Positions 45,420 through 54,491 of a DNA stretch of 64,000 nt are shown piece after piece. A program made the translations under genes and the position numbers. The stretch is from Cognataquiflexum nitidum. GTDB lineage: Bacteria; Bacteroidota; Bacteroidia; Cytophagales; Cyclobacteriaceae. Under the pieces are notes generated by a model that worked only from the letters and a program-made list of their open reading frames with translations, searched no databases and had not been told where the DNA came from. Location of the stretch: the NCBI RefSeq assembly GCF_022538055.1, contig NZ_JAKZAM010000018.1:39420-103419 (forward strand), read 5' to 3'. Numbering within the stretch: position 1 is the stretch's first letter; each line of letters starts with the position of its first letter.

Positions 45420-45839
45420 ATGGTACACGTTTGTAGAAAAGAGCATTTCAACGCTGCCCATAAGCTTTGGAATCCCAATTGGTCAGAGGAAAAAAATACT
45501 GCGGTATTTGGACCCTGCGCCAATGTAAATTGGCATGGGCATAATTTTGAGCTGATCGTTACGGTAAAAGGTCTTCCCGATCCTGAGACAGGATTTGTAG
45601 TGGACTTGAAGCAGCTCAGTACCCTTATCAAAACCTTGGTCATTGACAAAGTCGATCACAAAAACCTTAATGTAGATGTGGATTTTATGCAGGGCAAAAT
45701 GGCAAGTTGCGAAAACCTCGTCATGGAATTCTGGAAAATCCTCGAGCCTGCCGTCAATAATATCGTCCCTCAGGGTAAATTGTACAAACTCACGCTCTAC
45801 GAAACTCCGAGAAATTTTGTGGAGTACTTTGGGGAGTGA
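45420..45839 (+). CDS. queD: 6-carboxy-5,6,7,8-tetrahydropterin synthase
   Basis: The 139-aa protein of the PTPS/QueD family makes 6-carboxytetrahydropterin from dihydroneopterin triphosphate. Zinc ligands are in FNAAHKL and WHGHNF. The catalytic Cys is in FGPCANVNWHGHN, and the CxxxHxH-type pattern and ENLVMEFW segment fit QueD. It lies two genes from queE, so both early queuosine steps are clustered, but queC and queF are not seen. The stop is followed by the repeat-flanked GxxExxY unit. Confidence 0.93.
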   Translation: MVHVCRKEHFNAAHKLWNPNWSEEKNTAVFGPCANVNWHGHNFELIVTVKGLPDPETGFVVDLKQLSTLIKTLVIDKVDHKNLNVDVDFMQGKMASCENLVMEFWKILEPAVNNIVPQGKLYKLTLYETPRNFVEYFGE

Positions 45840-45841
45840 TT

Positions 45842-46345
45842 ATTCACCGCAGAGGACACCGAGGGCTCGGAGTTATGTGAGATTTAAGGTTTTATATTCA
45901 AGGAAGAACAAATAGAGATAAATTCTCTTACACAAAAGATTATCGGTGAATCTATCTATGTCCATAAAGAACTTGGGCCGGGACTATTGGAAAGTGCATA
46001 TCAAAAGTGCCTTTGTCACAGATTGATTTCAGTGGGATTGTCTATAGAAATAGCATTGCCTGTTTACTTTGATGGAATTTTTTTAGACTGTGGTTATCGT
46101 TTAGATCTAGTCGTTGAAAAGACTGTTGTGATCGAAATTAAAAGCATCAAAAAATTGAAAGAGATACATTTAGCTCAAATGTTAACATACCTCAAACTTG
46201 GAAAATATCCACTAGGTCTTCTAATTAACTTCAAGGAAAAAAGGTTGGTTGATGGATTAAAAAGGGTTATTCTATGATCTTTAACTCATTACTCTCTTTT
46301 CATTTCTCATTTTCTCTGAGCTCTCAGTGCTCTCTGTGGTAAAAA
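45842..46345. repeat. GxxExxY unit bounded by inverted repeats, filling the queD-lpxB gap
   Basis: The left arm at 45843-45873 reads TTCACCGCAGAGGACACCGA followed by GGGCTCGGAG. The right arm at 46313-46344, read on the minus strand, is TTTTACCACAGAGAGCACTG followed by AGAGCTCAGAG. The two are clearly the same word in inverted orientation with some substitutions. The unit occupies the whole gap between the queD stop (45839) and lpxB start (46349) and contains a single gene. This looks like a discrete inserted cassette. Confidence 0.65.
45888..46277 (+). CDS. GxxExxY family protein, start codon unclear
   Basis: The frame is open from the TAA at 45885 to 46277 (129 codons before the stop) and includes the family's N-terminal region KIIGESIYVHKELG, then the name-giving GLLESAY. 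A PD-(D/E)xK-like nuclease core follows (YRLDLVVEKTVVIEIKSIK: Asp, Glu, Lys) with HLAQMLTYLKLGKYP and LLINF. There is no ATG, GTG or TTG before the conserved N-terminus; the first (TTG at 45987) would delete it. So either a rare start (ATA/ATT) is used or the start has been lost and the copy is decaying. Family function is unknown, though a nuclease-like fold is predicted. Confidence 0.7.
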   Translation, partial: GFIFKEEQIEINSLTQKIIGESIYVHKELGPGLLESAYQKCLCHRLISVGLSIEIALPVYFDGIFLDCGYRLDLVVEKTVVIEIKSIKKLKEIHLAQMLTYLKLGKYPLGLLINFKEKRLVDGLKRVIL

Positions 46346-46348
46346 AAA

Positions 46349-47461
46349 ATGAATTACTACTTCATATCCGGTGAAAGATCCGGAGACCTCCATGCCTCCA
46401 ACCTTATCCGGGCCATCAAAGCCTTGGATCCTAAAGCTACCTTTCGTGGCATGGGTGGAGATTATTCCAAAAATGAAGGGCTTTCTCTCTGTGCCCATTA
46501 TGATGAAGTGGCTGTGATGGGTTTTGTAGAAGTGCTTTTTGGATTCAGAAAAGTCCTAAAATACCTTTCTTTGGTCAAAAAGGATATCCTAGACGCCAAA
46601 CCTGATATCCTTATCTTGGTGGATTATGGCGGTTTCAATATGAAAATGGCAGCATTCGGGAAAAAGCAAAATATTCCTGTCCACTATTATATTCCACCCA
46701 AAGTTTGGGCTTGGAACCAAAAAAGAGCCATCAAAATTAAAGAGTTTACCGATCAGGTATATTCGATTCTTCCTTTTGAACCAGCGTTTTTTGAGCGCTA
46801 TGGAGTTAAAATTGAATATGTTGGTAATCCCTTGCTCGACGAAATCGCCAAATTTGAACCGCATCCTTTTTTTCATCAAAAGAACAGTTTGAGTTATAGC
46901 CCCATCATTGCTTTGCTGCCTGGAAGCCGAAAGCAGGAACTCACCAACATGATGCATGTCATGCTGCAGGTGGTCAAGAAGTTTCCCAATGCACAGTTTG
47001 TAATCGCAGGAGTAGACAATCTTGGCACAACCCTTTATGAACCTGCTATCAAAGCGGGTATCAAAGTCATCTACAATCAGACTTATGACCTGCTGCACCA
47101 TGCCAATGCTGCCATCGTTACATCCGGAACAGCTACTTTGGAAACAGCCCTTTTTCGCGTTCCCCAAGTAGTCGTCTACAAAACCTCAGGTATCAGCTAT
47201 GCCATAGCCAAAAGATTGATCCAAGTTCCGTTTATTTCTCTTGTTAATTTGATTGCCGACCGGAAAGTTGTTGCAGAACTTATCCAAGGTGATTATAACG
47301 TCGAGGAACTCAGTCAGGAACTGAATTTGATCCTGTCCAATATTTTGCATAAGGCCGAGATTTTGGATGGCTATACCGAAATCAAGGAAAAGCTAGGGGC
47401 CGGTTCAGCTTCAGAAACTGCTGCTAAGATGATTTGTAGCAGCCTAGCGATTAGCCATTGA
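46349..47461 (+). CDS. lpxB: lipid-A-disaccharide synthase
   Basis: The 370-aa GT-B glycosyltransferase joins UDP-2,3-diacylglucosamine and lipid X in lipid A synthesis at the inner membrane. Conserved elements include FISGERSGDLHASNLI at the N-terminus, DYGGFNMKMA, YYIPPKVWAWNQKR, LLPGSRKQEL near residue 190 and VTSGTATLETAL near 255. Length and motifs are complete. It begins 4 bp after the right arm of the GxxExxY cassette, so its original promoter or leader may have been displaced. Confidence 0.95.
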   Translation: MNYYFISGERSGDLHASNLIRAIKALDPKATFRGMGGDYSKNEGLSLCAHYDEVAVMGFVEVLFGFRKVLKYLSLVKKDILDAKPDILILVDYGGFNMKMAAFGKKQNIPVHYYIPPKVWAWNQKRAIKIKEFTDQVYSILPFEPAFFERYGVKIEYVGNPLLDEIAKFEPHPFFHQKNSLSYSPIIALLPGSRKQELTNMMHVMLQVVKKFPNAQFVIAGVDNLGTTLYEPAIKAGIKVIYNQTYDLLHHANAAIVTSGTATLETALFRVPQVVVYKTSGISYAIAKRLIQVPFISLVNLIADRKVVAELIQGDYNVEELSQELNLILSNILHKAEILDGYTEIKEKLGAGSASETAAKMICSSLAISH

Positions 47462-47472
47462 GGTTATTTACT

Positions 47473-47970
47473 TTACCACATAGACACATAGTCCACATAG
47501 TTTTTGAGAGGAATTAATCAAGGATCCATATCTTCAATTTAATTTTTGATATCAAGGCATGTTTGGCCAAGAACTATGTGTTCTATATGAGCTATGAGGT
47601 TAATTTTTCTTTTATACTGTTGGAATGATCAATGGAAGAAGGATTTGAATTGGTTATTTACTTTACCATGTAGGACACATATCCCACATAGTTTTTAGAG
47701 GAAATTAGAAAAGGATTAAAAGCACCGATTTAATTTGATTCCAAAAAAGTTTGGCTAAATACTATGTGTCCTATATGAGCTATGTGGTTAAATTTCTCCT
47801 TAGAACGCTGGAATGGTCAATGGAAGAAGGATTTGAGATTATTTTACCTTACCAAATAGACACATAGTTTTTAGAGGGAATTGATCCGGGGCCATATCGT
47901 CAATGTAATTTTTGAATATCCGTAAAGTTTTCACCGGAAACTATGTGTTCTATATGAGCTATATGGTAAT
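47473..47970. repeat. three tandem ~185-bp palindromic repeats upstream of a GxxExxY gene
   Basis: Three palindromes lie at 47473-47602, 47663-47791 and 47845-47970. Each left arm reads TTACCACATAGACACATAG (or a variant) and each right arm reads CTATGTGTTCTATATGAGCT then ATGNGGTTAA, its reverse complement in outline. They are joined by a repeated linker GGAATGATCAATGGAAGAAG then GATTTGA. Arms are ~30 bp with 65-70 bp of unrelated centre, so each unit would fold into a long hairpin. The whole gap 47462-48054 carries no gene. The arm words are the same type as at 3.3 kb and at the cassette 45842-46345. Confidence 0.8.
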
Positions 47971-48054
47971 TGTTTTTTCCCTCACTATGTTTTTTGTTTT
48001 GAATTTTGGAATTTAGGAATTGATCAAATTTGATTTAACCCAGCATCTATCAAA

Positions 48055-48465
48055 ATGACCAAAAAACAACTTGATAAGTTAAGCTATAATGTAATTGGGG
48101 CCGCTATTGAGGTTCATAGGATTTTGGGACCCGGATTACTTGAAAAAGTGTATCAAAAATGTCTGGCCAAGGATTTAACCCTAAGAGGTATTAAATTCAG
48201 GGAACAAGTCAAAATGCCTTTTGACTACAAAGGGGAGTTTGTGGATTTAGACCTTACTTTTGATTTCTACATTGAAGAGTCATTGGTGCTTGAAATAAAA
48301 TCTGTCCAAGAAGTCATTCCTTTGTTTCATGCCCAAACGTTGGCCTATATGAAACTGCTAAAAGCCCCAAAAGGTATCATCATAAATTTCAATGTGACCA
48401 ATATTTTCCATCATGGCCAAAAGACTTTTGTAAATGAATTTTTTGAAATGCTGATGGATGAATAA
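48055..48465 (+). CDS. GxxExxY family protein
   Basis: The 136-aa intact copy starts MTKKQLDKLSYNVIGAAIEVHRILGPGLLEKVYQ and carries the GxxExxY motif (GLLEKVY) and a PD-(D/E)xK-like core LTFDFYIEESLVLEIKSVQ (Asp, Glu, Lys). HAQTLAYMKLLKAPKG, IINFN and a C-terminal helix follow. It is the second family member within 2.2 kb and is only moderately similar to the first. Function is unknown; a nuclease-like fold is inferred. It follows the palindromic repeat array and ends at a bidirectional terminator shared with clpX. Confidence 0.85.
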   Translation: MTKKQLDKLSYNVIGAAIEVHRILGPGLLEKVYQKCLAKDLTLRGIKFREQVKMPFDYKGEFVDLDLTFDFYIEESLVLEIKSVQEVIPLFHAQTLAYMKLLKAPKGIIINFNVTNIFHHGQKTFVNEFFEMLMDE

Positions 48466-48473
48466 TTGAAAAA

Positions 48474-48507
48474 AACCGCAGAAGTCCTTTCGGTTTCTTC
48501 TGCGGTT
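48474..48507. terminator. bidirectional terminator between GxxExxY and clpX
   Basis: AACCGCAGAAG and CTTCTGCGGTT form an 11-bp perfect stem with A and T runs on both sides, between convergent genes. Confidence 0.85.
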
Positions 48508-48525
48508 TTAAAACTGATCACTTCA

Positions 48526-49752
48526 TTAAGCTACCTGTAATTTCTTAAACTTCGACTTGTCAAACTGTTCCTGTGCGTATTTGGCATCAATGACCAATTC
48601 TTTAATCGAATCATCTGAAGGAAGTTCATACATCGCATCGGTGATGATCGCTTCGCAGATTGACCGTAAGCCCCTCGCTCCAAGGTTGTATTCCACGGCT
48701 TTCTCTACGATATAATCAATACCGCTTTCTTCAAAAACCAATTTCACACCTTCCATTTCTATCAGCTTTTTGTACTGTTTGGTCAGGGCGTTTTTTGGTT
48801 CTGTCAAGATGCTCTTCAGCGTGTCCCTATCCAAAGGATCCAAATGGGTTACCACAGGAAGTCTACCTATCAACTCAGGGATCAGACCAAAAGATTTTAA
48901 ATCTTGTGCGGTGACATATTGAAGCAGGTTGGCCCTGTCTACCTGTCTGTCTTCCACAAATTTATTGAATCCCAAGGGTTGGGTATTCAGTCTCTTGGCA
49001 ATATGCCTTCCGATACCATCAAATGCCCCGCCACAGATGAAAAGGATATTTTCAGTATTGACAGCGATCATTTTCTGGTCAGGATGCTTTCTGCCACCTT
49101 GTGGCGGGACATTTACAACAGTTCCTTCCAACAATTTCAACAAGGCCTGCTGCACGCCTTCGCCGCTTACATCACGGGTAATGGAAGGATTGTCTGATTT
49201 TCTGGCGATTTTGTCGATTTCATCAATGTAAACAATGCCCTTTTCCGCCGCTTCCACATTGTAATCAGCGGCTTGAAGCAACCTTGTCAGGATACTTTCT
49301 ACATCCTCACCCACATACCCTGCTTCGGTAAGCACAGTGGCATCAGCAATACAAAATGGCACTTCCAACACTTTTGCCAATGTTTTTGCTAGATAAGTTT
49401 TACCTGTTCCTGTATCACCCACCATGATGATATTGGATTTTTCGATCCTGATATCGTCATTTTCCTCACCCTTTTGAAGCAACCTTTTGAAGTGGTTGTA
49501 CACTGCTACTGTCAGGACTTTTTTGGCTTCGTATTGACCGATTACGTATTGGTTGAGAAATTCAGTAAGCTCCTTTGGTTTTTTGAGCTTGACCTTGACA
49601 TTCTTGCCGGGTTTTTTGTTTTTATCTTCCTCGCCAAGAATCTGGTAGGCCTGGTCAATACAAAAATTGCAGATATGCGCCGAAATCCCGGAGACCATCA
49701 GGTCCACGTCTTTCTTGTTTCTTCCGCAAAATGAACAGGTAATTTGTGCCAT
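48526..49752 (-). CDS. clpX: ATP-dependent Clp protease ATP-binding subunit ClpX
   Basis: The 408-aa AAA+ unfoldase delivers substrates to ClpP. The N-terminal zinc-binding domain has four Cys in CSFCG and CNFCI. Walker A is [14 protein letters not shown] near residue 115, Walker B is [10 protein letters not shown] and a sensor/pore GYVGED loop is present. The IGL/IGF-type ClpP-docking loop is visible as [13 protein letters not shown]. It overlaps clpP by one base (TAATG), so the two subunits are translated in series. Confidence 0.97.
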   Translation of the reverse strand: MAQITCSFCGRNKKDVDLMVSGISAHICNFCIDQAYQILGEEDKNKKPGKNVKVKLKKPKELTEFLNQYVIGQYEAKKVLTVAVYNHFKRLLQKGEENDDIRIEKSNIIMVGDTGTGKTYLAKTLAKVLEVPFCIADATVLTEAGYVGEDVESILTRLLQAADYNVEAAEKGIVYIDEIDKIARKSDNPSITRDVSGEGVQQALLKLLEGTVVNVPPQGGRKHPDQKMIAVNTENILFICGGAFDGIGRHIAKRLNTQPLGFNKFVEDRQVDRANLLQYVTAQDLKSFGLIPELIGRLPVVTHLDPLDRDTLKSILTEPKNALTKQYKKLIEMEGVKLVFEESGIDYIVEKAVEYNLGARGLRSICEAIITDAMYELPSDDSIKELVIDAKYAQEQFDKSKFKKLQVA

Positions 49753-50426
49753 TATTTAGTTTTTTTAATCAATACTTCATCAATTAAGCCATATTCTTTG
49801 GCTTCTGGTGCTTTCATCCAATAATCTCTGTCAGAATCTCTTTCGATTTCGTCAAAAGTCTTACCTGAATGGTCCGCAAGGATCTGATACAATTCCTGCT
49901 TCATCGACAGAATCAGCTTCAGTGAAATCTCCATGTCCTTGGACTGTCCCTGCATGCCCCCTGAAGGCTGATGGATCATTACCCTGGAATGTTGCAACGC
50001 AGACCTTTTGTCTTTGGCACCACCGGCTAGTAATACCGCGCCCATAGAGGCAGCAATTCCCGTACAGATAGTGGCCACGTCGGGATTGATATACTGCATG
50101 GTGTCATAGATGCCGAGTCCTGCAGTCACTGAGCCTCCGGGGCTATTGACATACAGCAACACATCTTTTTTTGGATCCGTAGATTCCAAAAACAACAACT
50201 GCGCGGTGATGATATTGGCAATGAAATCATCTACTTGGGTTCCCAAAAAGATGATTCTGTCCATGATCAATCTTGAAAACACATCAATTTCACGGAAATT
50301 GGTAGGTCTTTCTTCGATTACTGACCTCGTCATGTTTTCCACAAATGTGTTGTATTGGTCAAAAGCGTTACCACTTATGCCCCTGCTGTGGACAGCATAT
50401 TTTCTGAATTCTTCTCTGTTTATCAT
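49752..50426 (-). CDS. clpP: ATP-dependent Clp protease proteolytic subunit ClpP
   Basis: ATG 50426 gives 224 aa. A TTG 8 codons upstream would fall in the -7 box at 50448-50455, so it is rejected. Catalytic triad residues are in [14 protein letters not shown] (Ser), HSRVMIHQP (His) and the later Asp. The dimer-handle region and the [12 protein letters not shown] segment are normal. It is followed directly by clpX and preceded by tig, the widespread tig-clpP-clpX arrangement. Confidence 0.97.
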   Translation of the reverse strand: MINREEFRKYAVHSRGISGNAFDQYNTFVENMTRSVIEERPTNFREIDVFSRLIMDRIIFLGTQVDDFIANIITAQLLFLESTDPKKDVLLYVNSPGGSVTAGLGIYDTMQYINPDVATICTGIAASMGAVLLAGGAKDKRSALQHSRVMIHQPSGGMQGQSKDMEISLKLILSMKQELYQILADHSGKTFDEIERDSDRDYWMKAPEAKEYGLIDEVLIKKTK

Positions 50427-50447
50427 AATTTCTGTTTTAGTCTTGTA

Positions 50448-50455
50448 CAAAAATA
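50448..50455 (-). promoter_or_regulatory. -7 box (TATTTTTG) of clpP
   Basis: The minus-strand TATTTTTG lies ~22 bp upstream of the clpP ATG. The -33 region overlaps the tig terminator. This gives clpPX its own promoter, separate from tig. Confidence 0.45.
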
Positions 50456-50459
50456 AAAA

Positions 50460-50479
50460 AAGCCCTTAAAGAAGGACTT
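50460..50479 (-). terminator. tig terminator
   Basis: AAGTCCTT, a short loop and AAGGGCTT on the minus strand are followed by a T run, 25 bp after the tig stop codon. Confidence 0.7.
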
Positions 50480-50503
50480 TTTGATAACGCTTTTATCCAA
50501 AAA

Positions 50504-51829
50504 TTAGTTTTCTAACAACTCTTTGAATTTATCGATTTTGATGACTTCTTCTTTCAGATTTCCTTTTTCCCTGACAAAATCAAGTACTTTTTCATTCTGT
50601 ACAGAAGTCAACATCTGCATATAATTTTGGCCTTCGTTGCCCTTGAGATAATTATCCACAAACATATCCATGCTTGCTTCCATCTGCGAGCCAAGGCCAG
50701 AAGAAGCAAATTGCTCACGGATCATTTCTTTGGTTTTCTCGATAACATCTGCATGTTCAGCCTGTATGTCATTGTCTTTCGCAATTTTGTTAGAGATCAA
50801 TGTCCAAGTAAGTTGCTTGGCATAGATAGGATATTCTTGATTTACCTCATCGGTAGTTACTTTGCCTTCATTGGCTCTAAACAACCACTCTTTCAAAAAT
50901 TCCTCAGGCAATTCAATATTGGCTTTGGCAATGAGTTTTTCTTTGATTTTCTCTTCTCCAAAAACCCTCAGCTCTTTGTTGTAGTTTTCAGAAAGAATTT
51001 CTTTCACCTTGGTTCTCATCGCTTCCTCAGAGTCTACCTGACCTTCGCCAAAAAGTTTATCAAAAAACTCCTGGTTCAGTGCTGCCAATTCAGTCCTATT
51101 TATATTTTGAACGGTAAATGTAAAATTACCTTTTAGGTCAACAGCTTCTTCCTCAGTGACGCCTATAGTGGAAGAAAGGTTTTCCTTGATGGCTTCGGAA
51201 GGGTCAAAGGTAACCACGTCACCTTTTTTCAATCCGATAAATTTCTTCAAAGAACTGGCTTCAATTGCAGAAAGTGGCATAGAGAAGGTTTTTTCAAATG
51301 ATCCTTCTTCAGACTTTAAATCACCATAAAGGAAATCATTCTCTTGGCTGACCTCAGGATTGGTCATCTTTCCATATTGGCTGCGCAAATTTTGAATCGC
51401 ATCATCCACTTCCTTGTCATCCATATCCATTTTGTAGGCCACAGCGTCCACACCTTCAATGTTGACGAAGATATCTTCAACAAAACCAATTTTATATTTG
51501 AACTCAAATTCCTTTTGGCTATCCCAGTCAATGTTCGCAGCTTCTTCAATTATTGGAAGTGGTTCTCCCAAAATTTTAAAAGTTTGGGCTTTCAGATAAT
51601 CATTCAGGGAAGAGGTAAGGATCGAGTTGATTTCATCCACGAGTACCGAGGTTCCATACATCTTTTTTACCATGGTGATAGGAGCTTTGCCAGGTCTAAA
51701 ACCTCTTATTGTGGCTTTTTTGGCATAGTCCTTAATTTTCGCATCCACCTTTGGTTGATAATCTGCTTCATTTAGTTTAATTTTAACTGAAGCTTGATTT
51801 GCTGCGTGCTTGTCTAATGAGATTTCCAA
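50504..51829 (-). CDS. tig: trigger factor
   Basis: The 441-aa ribosome-associated chaperone binds nascent chains. The N-terminal ribosome-docking signature is ATIRGFRPGKAPITMVKKMYG at ~35-55. The middle region is degenerate compared with a standard FKBP PPIase (EENDFLYGDLKSEEGSFEKT), as is usual in Bacteroidota trigger factors. The long C-terminal arms (EELPEEFLKEWLFRANEG, NYLKGNEGQNYMQML) complete the fold. It precedes clpP and clpX. Confidence 0.94.
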   Translation of the reverse strand: MEISLDKHAANQASVKIKLNEADYQPKVDAKIKDYAKKATIRGFRPGKAPITMVKKMYGTSVLVDEINSILTSSLNDYLKAQTFKILGEPLPIIEEAANIDWDSQKEFEFKYKIGFVEDIFVNIEGVDAVAYKMDMDDKEVDDAIQNLRSQYGKMTNPEVSQENDFLYGDLKSEEGSFEKTFSMPLSAIEASSLKKFIGLKKGDVVTFDPSEAIKENLSSTIGVTEEEAVDLKGNFTFTVQNINRTELAALNQEFFDKLFGEGQVDSEEAMRTKVKEILSENYNKELRVFGEEKIKEKLIAKANIELPEEFLKEWLFRANEGKVTTDEVNQEYPIYAKQLTWTLISNKIAKDNDIQAEHADVIEKTKEMIREQFASSGLGSQMEASMDMFVDNYLKGNEGQNYMQMLTSVQNEKVLDFVREKGNLKEEVIKIDKFKELLEN

Positions 51830-51861
51830 TTTGCTGTATTTTGGTGTGATTTGAATTTAAA

Positions 51862-51931
51862 AACCCCCAATCCCATTTCTTATTTCGAAGACCTGTATCA
51901 GGTTCGAAGCCGGAAAGTTGATTGAGGGTTA
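51862..51931 (-). terminator. complex hairpin downstream of tRNA-Leu(UAG)
   Basis: On the minus strand an outer stem AACCCTCAATC/GATTGGGGGTT encloses an inner stem TTCGAACCTG-ata-CAGGTCTTCGAA. The structure is followed by five T. It lies between the tRNA and tig and probably ends the tRNA transcript. Confidence 0.6.
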
Positions 51932-51938
51932 AGAAGCG

Positions 51939-52020
51939 TGCGGATAGAGGGACTCGAACCCCCATGCCTCGCGGCGCTAGATCCTAAGTCTAGTGCGTCT
52001 ACCAATTTCGCCACATCCGC
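51939..52020 (-). tRNA. tRNA-Leu (anticodon UAG)
   Basis: The 82-nt class II tRNA has acceptor GCGGATG/TATCCGC, D-arm TGGCGAAATTGGTAGACGC, anticodon stem CTAGA/TCTAG around CTTAGGA, a long variable arm GCGCCGCGAGGCAT and T-loop GGTTCGAGTCC. No CCA is encoded. Confidence 0.95.
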
Positions 52021-52032
52021 GATTTGTGGTTG

Positions 52033-52063
52033 CAAAGGTAATAAGTAAAATTAAACTTGCAAA
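52033..52063 (-). promoter_or_regulatory. promoter of tRNA-Leu(UAG)
   Basis: Minus-strand TTTG (52063-52060), a 19-bp spacer and TACCTTTG (52040-52033) form an exact consensus, with the tRNA 5' end 13 bp further on. Confidence 0.8.
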
Positions 52064-52149
52064 AAATGGAATAAAATTCATCCCAAAATTTGTAAAATAC
52101 CTTTAATAACGGGTTGTTTTGATAAAAGAATTGCTTTAGCTTCGATAAT

Positions 52150-54369
52150 ATGATAGAAATAGACCTGGCAGAGGAAAGAAAGGAAATCTTAAAAAGGTAT
52201 AAAAAGCTTTTGAAAATGGCCAAACCGGTCCTCAAACCCGGAGATGCCAAGATCATCAAAAAGGCTTTTAATGTCTCCAATGATGCCCATAGGGAAATGC
52301 GCAGGAAATCTGGTGAACCCTACATCTACCATCCTTTGGAGGTCGCTTTGATATGTGTCGAAGAAATCGGACTGGGAACCACCAGTATCGTCGCAGCCCT
52401 GCTGCATGATGTGGTCGAGGATACTGATTGGGAATTGGAAGACATCGAAAGGGAATTCGGTACGAAAGTCGCCCAAATCATAGATGGATTGACCAAGATC
52501 TCGGGAGTGTTTGAATACGGTTCTTCCCAGCAGGCAGAGAACTTCAGAAAAATGTTGCTCACACTTTCCGACGACGTGAGGGTGATTCTGATCAAATTAG
52601 CTGACAGGCTTAATAACATGCGGACCCTTGATAGCATGCCTAGGCACAAGCAGCTAAAGATTGCCTCCGAGACAATGTACCTTTATGCACCTTTGGCCCA
52701 TCGCTTAGGTCTTTACGCTATCAAATCCGAGTTGGAAGACCTTTACCTTAAATTCACCGATTCGGAGACCTACCTTTTCATTGTCAACAAAATCAATGAG
52801 ACAAGACTCTCAAGAAACAAATTCATTAAAAACTTTATTGGACCTATTGAAGAGGAACTCCTTTCCCAGAGTTTCAAATTTACCATCAAGGGAAGGCCAA
52901 AGTCTGTCTTTTCGATTTACAACAAAATGAAATCGCAGAACATCCCTTTTGAAGAGGTTTATGATCTTTTTGCTGTCAGGATCATCGTAGACAGTGAGCT
53001 CGAAAATGAAAAAGCAGACTGTTGGCAGGTATATTCTGTAGTAACGGACTTTTATAGACCCAATCCCGACAGACTGAGGGATTGGATCAGCACCCCCAGG
53101 GCCAACGGCTATGAATCCCTTCATACCACTGTCATGAGTCAGACAGGCCAATGGGTGGAAGTACAGATTCGGACTGTAAGGATGGATGACATCGCCGAAA
53201 GAGGCTATGCAGCCCATTGGAAATACAAAGAAAAAGATACCCCCCAAAATAAAGGAACAGGGTTAGACGAATGGATCACCCAAGTACGGACCTTGCTAGA
53301 ATCGAATGATGGTTCGGCAATCGAGTTTATGGATGATTTCAGAGGGAACCTTTTCCATGATGAAGTTTTTGTATTTACCCCCAAAGGAGAATTGAAGGTC
53401 CTTCCCAATGGTGCCACAGCCCTGGACTTTGCCTTTGAGATCCATTCGGAAGTAGGAGCCAAATGCATCGGAGCCAAGGTCAACCAAAAACTGGTTTCTA
53501 TCAATCACAAACTCAAAAACGGCGATCAGGTAGAAATCCTGACCTCCAACAAACAAAGACCAACTGAAGACTGGCTCAATTCTGTAGTAACATCACGGGC
53601 CAAAGCCAAAATCAAAGACGCCCTTCGAGAAGAAAAGAAATCCACTATCATGGACGGAAAGGAAATCGTCCAAAGGAAATTGCGTCAAATGAAAATGGAT
53701 TTCAATTCTGAAGTAGTAGAGCAGCTAAGGGCATATTTTGAGACCAAAACACCTAACGAGTTTTATTACAAAGTAGGAAAGGGCGTTATTGATGCCACTT
53801 CAATCAAAAGCTTTAAGGAATTTAAGGAGCAGAAAAAACAAAAAGGCAAAGCTTCATTTGAAAAAGTGAAGGACGAATCCTCCTTTACCAAAGAGATCAA
53901 AAACCTCAAAGGTCCTGACCATGACCAACTTCTCATCGGCGAAGACATGGATCTGGTGGATTATATCCTTGCCAAATGCTGCAATCCCATTCCCGGAGAC
54001 GACGTTTTCGGCTTTGTGACCATCAATGAAGGCATCAAAATCCATAGAACATCCTGTCCGAATGCCTTGGAATTGTTGTCTAACCACGGCAATAGGGTAA
54101 TCAAAGCCCGTTGGACAAGCCAACAGCAGATCGCGTTTTTGGCGGGCTTGAGAATCGTAGGTACCGACAGGGTGGGGCTGATCAATGATGTCACCAGGGT
54201 AATCTCCAATGAACTCAAAGTCAACATGCGGTCCATCACCGTAGATTCTGACAGCGGAATATTTGAAGGCTCGATCAAACTCTACGTCCACAGCACCCAG
54301 CATCTCGAAAAATTAATGTCAAATCTTTCAAAAGTCGAAGGAATCCTCAAAGTGACAAGGTTTGATTGA
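52150..54369 (+). CDS. spoT: bifunctional (p)ppGpp synthetase/hydrolase, RelA/SpoT family
   Basis: The 739-aa protein controls the stringent response alarmone. The HD hydrolase motif is intact (LLHDVVEDTD near residue 80, HPLEVALI). The synthetase core has RPKSVFSIYNKM, YDLFAVRIIVD and DWISTPRANGYESLHTTV. The TGS domain (DEVFVFTPKGELKVLPNGATALDF) follows at ~400, the zinc-finger/CC region (AKCCNPIPGDDV) at ~600 and a C-terminal ACT domain (RIVGTDRVGLINDVTRVISNE) at ~665. Hydrolase and synthetase signatures are both intact, so it is bifunctional. It is divergent from tRNA-Leu. Confidence 0.95.
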   Translation: MIEIDLAEERKEILKRYKKLLKMAKPVLKPGDAKIIKKAFNVSNDAHREMRRKSGEPYIYHPLEVALICVEEIGLGTTSIVAALLHDVVEDTDWELEDIEREFGTKVAQIIDGLTKISGVFEYGSSQQAENFRKMLLTLSDDVRVILIKLADRLNNMRTLDSMPRHKQLKIASETMYLYAPLAHRLGLYAIKSELEDLYLKFTDSETYLFIVNKINETRLSRNKFIKNFIGPIEEELLSQSFKFTIKGRPKSVFSIYNKMKSQNIPFEEVYDLFAVRIIVDSELENEKADCWQVYSVVTDFYRPNPDRLRDWISTPRANGYESLHTTVMSQTGQWVEVQIRTVRMDDIAERGYAAHWKYKEKDTPQNKGTGLDEWITQVRTLLESNDGSAIEFMDDFRGNLFHDEVFVFTPKGELKVLPNGATALDFAFEIHSEVGAKCIGAKVNQKLVSINHKLKNGDQVEILTSNKQRPTEDWLNSVVTSRAKAKIKDALREEKKSTIMDGKEIVQRKLRQMKMDFNSEVVEQLRAYFETKTPNEFYYKVGKGVIDATSIKSFKEFKEQKKQKGKASFEKVKDESSFTKEIKNLKGPDHDQLLIGEDMDLVDYILAKCCNPIPGDDVFGFVTINEGIKIHRTSCPNALELLSNHGNRVIKARWTSQQQIAFLAGLRIVGTDRVGLINDVTRVISNELKVNMRSITVDSDSGIFEGSIKLYVHSTQHLEKLMSNLSKVEGILKVTRFD

Positions 54370-54491
54370 GAACTGAGCCGTCAAAATTTGAATTTTGTTG
54401 GAGCATTATTGATGTAGGCGCCTTGGAATACCAAGTTTTCATTTGGATCAATATCCTATGATTCGTTAATGACTTTTTTGGACTCAGGTAT

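Noticed and set aside
45987..46277. GxxExxY protein starting at the TTG 45987
   Set aside because: This start would remove the conserved IIGESIYVHKELG region that lies in frame directly upstream. I describe the longer open frame instead.
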